NCBI GenBank assembly: GCA_964532715.1
Contig: CAZHIX010000027.1
Location: forward strand, 1-15,490
Length of the DNA stretch: 15,490 nucleotides
Origin: 1-14-0-10-45-29 sp964532715
Lineage (GTDB): Archaea > Micrarchaeota > Micrarchaeia > Anstonellales > Anstonellaceae
Reading direction: 5' to 3'
The position numbers and the translations under genes were made by a program. Numbering within the stretch: the first letter of the stretch is position 1; the number at the start of each line of letters is the position of its first letter. The notes beneath the pieces were generated by a model, which was not told the origin of the DNA, did no database searches, and saw only the letters and a program-made list of their open reading frames with translations. This document shows positions 14,101-15,490 of the stretch, one piece after another.

Positions 14101-15251
14101 AGTAATTTTTCTTGCTCGTATGGACTGGTGGCAATGATATCAAAAACAGTATTTTTAGATATACAAAAAACACGATTAAATAATATATGTGAATGATCTA
14201 CAATTTGATTTTGTTCAAGAGTAAAAGCTATTGATTCGTCACCATCTATTACTTTTACGTCTATTTGTTTTAGAGCATTTTCATGTGGATCGGTGATGTT
14301 TAATTCTACGCGATAACACGATTCACCAATGTAGGTAATTTTTGGCGGATGAATTTTCAATAATTTATCCATCAGATATTTTTCTTCTTCTAAATTAGTT
14401 AAATCAAAATCCTTAGAGACTGTTTGACCCCCAATATCCCAATATAAAACAATCTTAGAATTTGGGATTGAGAAGGCTCTGATAAAACCATAAGAATCGC
14501 TTAAATATGACAAATTAAAAGATTCACTTTTGGAAAATATAAAAAATTCTTTGCTAGGAATTGATTTAGATGAAGAATCAAGAATCTGCATATCAAATGA
14601 ATATTTTCTAGATGAGCTCAGAGGTTTAGGATCTTCGAATGGATATACGATATAAGCAATGTGCGTACCATTTATATTTGAAAAATTGGCGATTTTAGAC
14701 TGATATTGATGTTCCGCACGAGCATTAACTATTGAACCTTTTGGAATGCTAAACTGTGCTATTCCATTTGATTTTGTTATTTTATGTGAAAAAAATGGGG
14801 ATAACAACTGAACAGTGACATCGTTTAAGGGTTGTGAATTGTTATTCAAAACACTTACGCGATAAATTTCAAATTCTATTGGAATTGTAATACGGCGATG
14901 TATTTTCTTGGAATCTTTTTCTAGTTTTATGCCTAGTTTATCTGAAGACCAGGAGGGATGATAAACTTGGTAGAAAACATGATTTATACGTGTTGAATTT
15001 TTTGAATAATTAAGAGTTATATCAAACGCCCCAGTGTTTTGAGTTGTTCCACTTACTTCATAATCAGTTAGTTCTCCATCTAAAAGTTCAGAGTAATAAA
15101 CAGTAACAATTGCATCCGAAACTGCATTTGAACGAGAATCCACAACGTCTATTTTCAAGTCTACTGAATTTTGAGCCATAGTCGGATTTGATACGATTAA
15201 CACTAAGAGTAACGCAAAGGCTAAAACAGCAGTGAAGGATTTTTGATACAT
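14040..15251 (-). CDS. Secreted Ig-like/carboxypeptidase-regulatory-like surface protein, 3' end frameshifted
   Basis: Unknown function. Residues 1-27 form a signal peptide (MYQKSF, a leucine/valine core, then a likely cut near MAQ). The rest looks like four or so beta-sandwich modules of about 90 residues, each opening with a similar strand pattern: DSRSNAVSDAIVTVYY, NNNSQPLNDVTVQLLS, DSSSKSIPSKEFFIFS and DPHENALKQIDVKVID. This is the pattern of carboxypeptidase-regulatory or CNA-B-like domains. Several N-glycosylation sequons (NYS, NST, NFS, NGT, NLS, NIT) fit an exported archaeal protein. After about residue 382 the frame seems wrong: the last 20 residues do not continue the fold, while the overlapping frame supplies a strand and a membrane anchor. 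The start is ATG at 15251, with the TATA box about 27 bp upstream; GTG at 15254 is the next codon out. No gene partner reveals its job. Confidence 0.75.
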   Translation of the reverse strand: MYQKSFTAVLAFALLLVLIVSNPTMAQNSVDLKIDVVDSRSNAVSDAIVTVYYSELLDGELTDYEVSGTTQNTGAFDITLNYSKNSTRINHVFYQVYHPSWSSDKLGIKLEKDSKKIHRRITIPIEFEIYRVSVLNNNSQPLNDVTVQLLSPFFSHKITKSNGIAQFSIPKGSIVNARAEHQYQSKIANFSNINGTHIAYIVYPFEDPKPLSSSRKYSFDMQILDSSSKSIPSKEFFIFSKSESFNLSYLSDSYGFIRAFSIPNSKIVLYWDIGGQTVSKDFDLTNLEEEKYLMDKLLKIHPPKITYIGESCYRVELNITDPHENALKQIDVKVIDGDESIAFTLEQNQIVDHSHILFNRVFCISKNTVFDIIATSPYEQEKLLCNSSEILSQQKILIILMHL

Positions 15252-15274
15252 CACAACTATCCACGAATAAAGAG

Positions 15275-15282
15275 TTTAAAAA
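15275..15282 (-). promoter_or_regulatory. TATA box of the surface protein gene
   Basis: The - strand reads TTTTTAAA, centred 27-28 bp before ATG at 15251, predicting a leaderless mRNA. Confidence 0.55.
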
Positions 15283-15386
15283 TAAGACGCGTTAACAGGG
15301 ATTTTGAGTAGATACATAAAAGTGAGCACATACGATTGTAAAAACAGTAAAACTTATTTTTAGGGGTAGATAACAAGAAGATGAAG

Positions 15387-15418
15387 GGGAGCAAGCATGT
15401 GAAAAACAATGGGCTCCC
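15387..15418. repeat. Inverted repeat GGGAGC/GCTCCC
   Basis: GGGAGC (15387-15392) and GCTCCC (15413-15418) form a G+C-rich 6-bp stem, extendable by AAG/CTT across a bulge, around 20 nt. On the + strand TCTTTT follows, like a terminator, but no + strand gene is upstream in view. Confidence 0.4.
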
Positions 15419-15438
15419 TCTTTTGAGTGCAACCTTGA

Positions 15439-15480
15439 GCATTTTTAGTGAGCAAACTTGATTTGCGAATCTAAAAATGC
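15439..15480. repeat. Nested 10-bp plus 5-bp palindromic hairpin
   Basis: GCATTTTTAG (15439-15448) and CTAAAAATGC (15471-15480) are perfect inverted repeats; inside them GCAAA (15452-15456) pairs with TTTGC (15462-15466) around a 5-nt loop. With 15387-15418 and the absence of a good open frame, the last 200 bases look non-coding: a repeat element, a small RNA or the end of a gene to the right. Confidence 0.5.
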
Positions 15481-15490
15481 GATTAATAAC

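Noticed and set aside
15257..15442. 61-codon open frame on the - strand
   Set aside because: It runs through two hairpins and the TATA box of the surface-protein gene, with no ribosome binding site or recognisable domain.
1..15490. CRISPR array or defence island
   Set aside because: No regularly spaced direct repeats and no cas or defence genes; the coding content is largely housekeeping and stress functions.

Overview
The window is an AT-rich stretch (roughly 30% G+C by eye) from an archaeon. The diagnostic genes are archaeal aIF2-gamma directly after ribosomal protein eS6, the wyosine enzyme TYW1 (Taw1), an Ogg2-type 8-oxoguanine glycosylase and a two-domain Lrp regulator. TATA boxes lie about 25-28 bp before several start codons, and internal operon genes use GAGGTG-like Shine-Dalgarno sites. 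A bacterial-type GrpE/DnaK/DnaJ set is also present. The low G+C, small proteins and lack of the zinc knuckle in aIF2-gamma suggest a DPANN archaeon, perhaps ARMAN-like (Micrarchaeota/Parvarchaeota). That placement is inference; a thaumarchaeon is less likely but not excluded.

Layout. At the left edge (1-40) is a hairpin resembling the right end of an IS200/IS605-type element. On the + strand follow ogg2 (68-682), a class I PLP aminotransferase (709-2013) and pdxT (2024-2665). TYW1 converges on pdxT with an 11-bp 3' overlap. On the - strand follow aIF2-gamma and eS6, a translation operon transcribed eS6 first, then an M24 Xaa-Pro-type peptidase (5587-6597). A 725-bp gene-free gap (6598-7322) holds a G+C-rich, heavily self-complementary block (6781-7058), the best candidate here for an undescribed structured RNA or palindromic element. 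Next is a tandem-duplicated Lrp/AsnC regulator (7323-8309, +).

The right half is a - strand cluster. In transcription order it runs: a secreted, C-terminally anchored Ig-like surface protein (split by an apparent frameshift), a winged-helix regulator, grpE, dnaK, dnaJ and a MidA-like methyltransferase. The winged-helix gene directly precedes grpE and has an inverted repeat over its TATA box and predicted start site, so it is a natural candidate for an autoregulated heat-shock repressor.

Expression logic seen in the sequence: genes with their own promoter (lrp, winged helix, surface protein, dnaJ, peptidase) have a TATA box placed so that the mRNA would be leaderless or nearly so. Genes inside operons (aIF2-gamma, grpE, dnaK) and eS6 carry a Shine-Dalgarno site 7-8 nt before the start. 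I used this contrast to choose starts; for lrp, the winged helix, eS6 and dnaK it moves the start inward from the longest open frame.

Two apparent frameshifts (ogg 5' end, surface protein 3' end) both sit at A-runs of the coding strand. They may be sequencing indels rather than biology.
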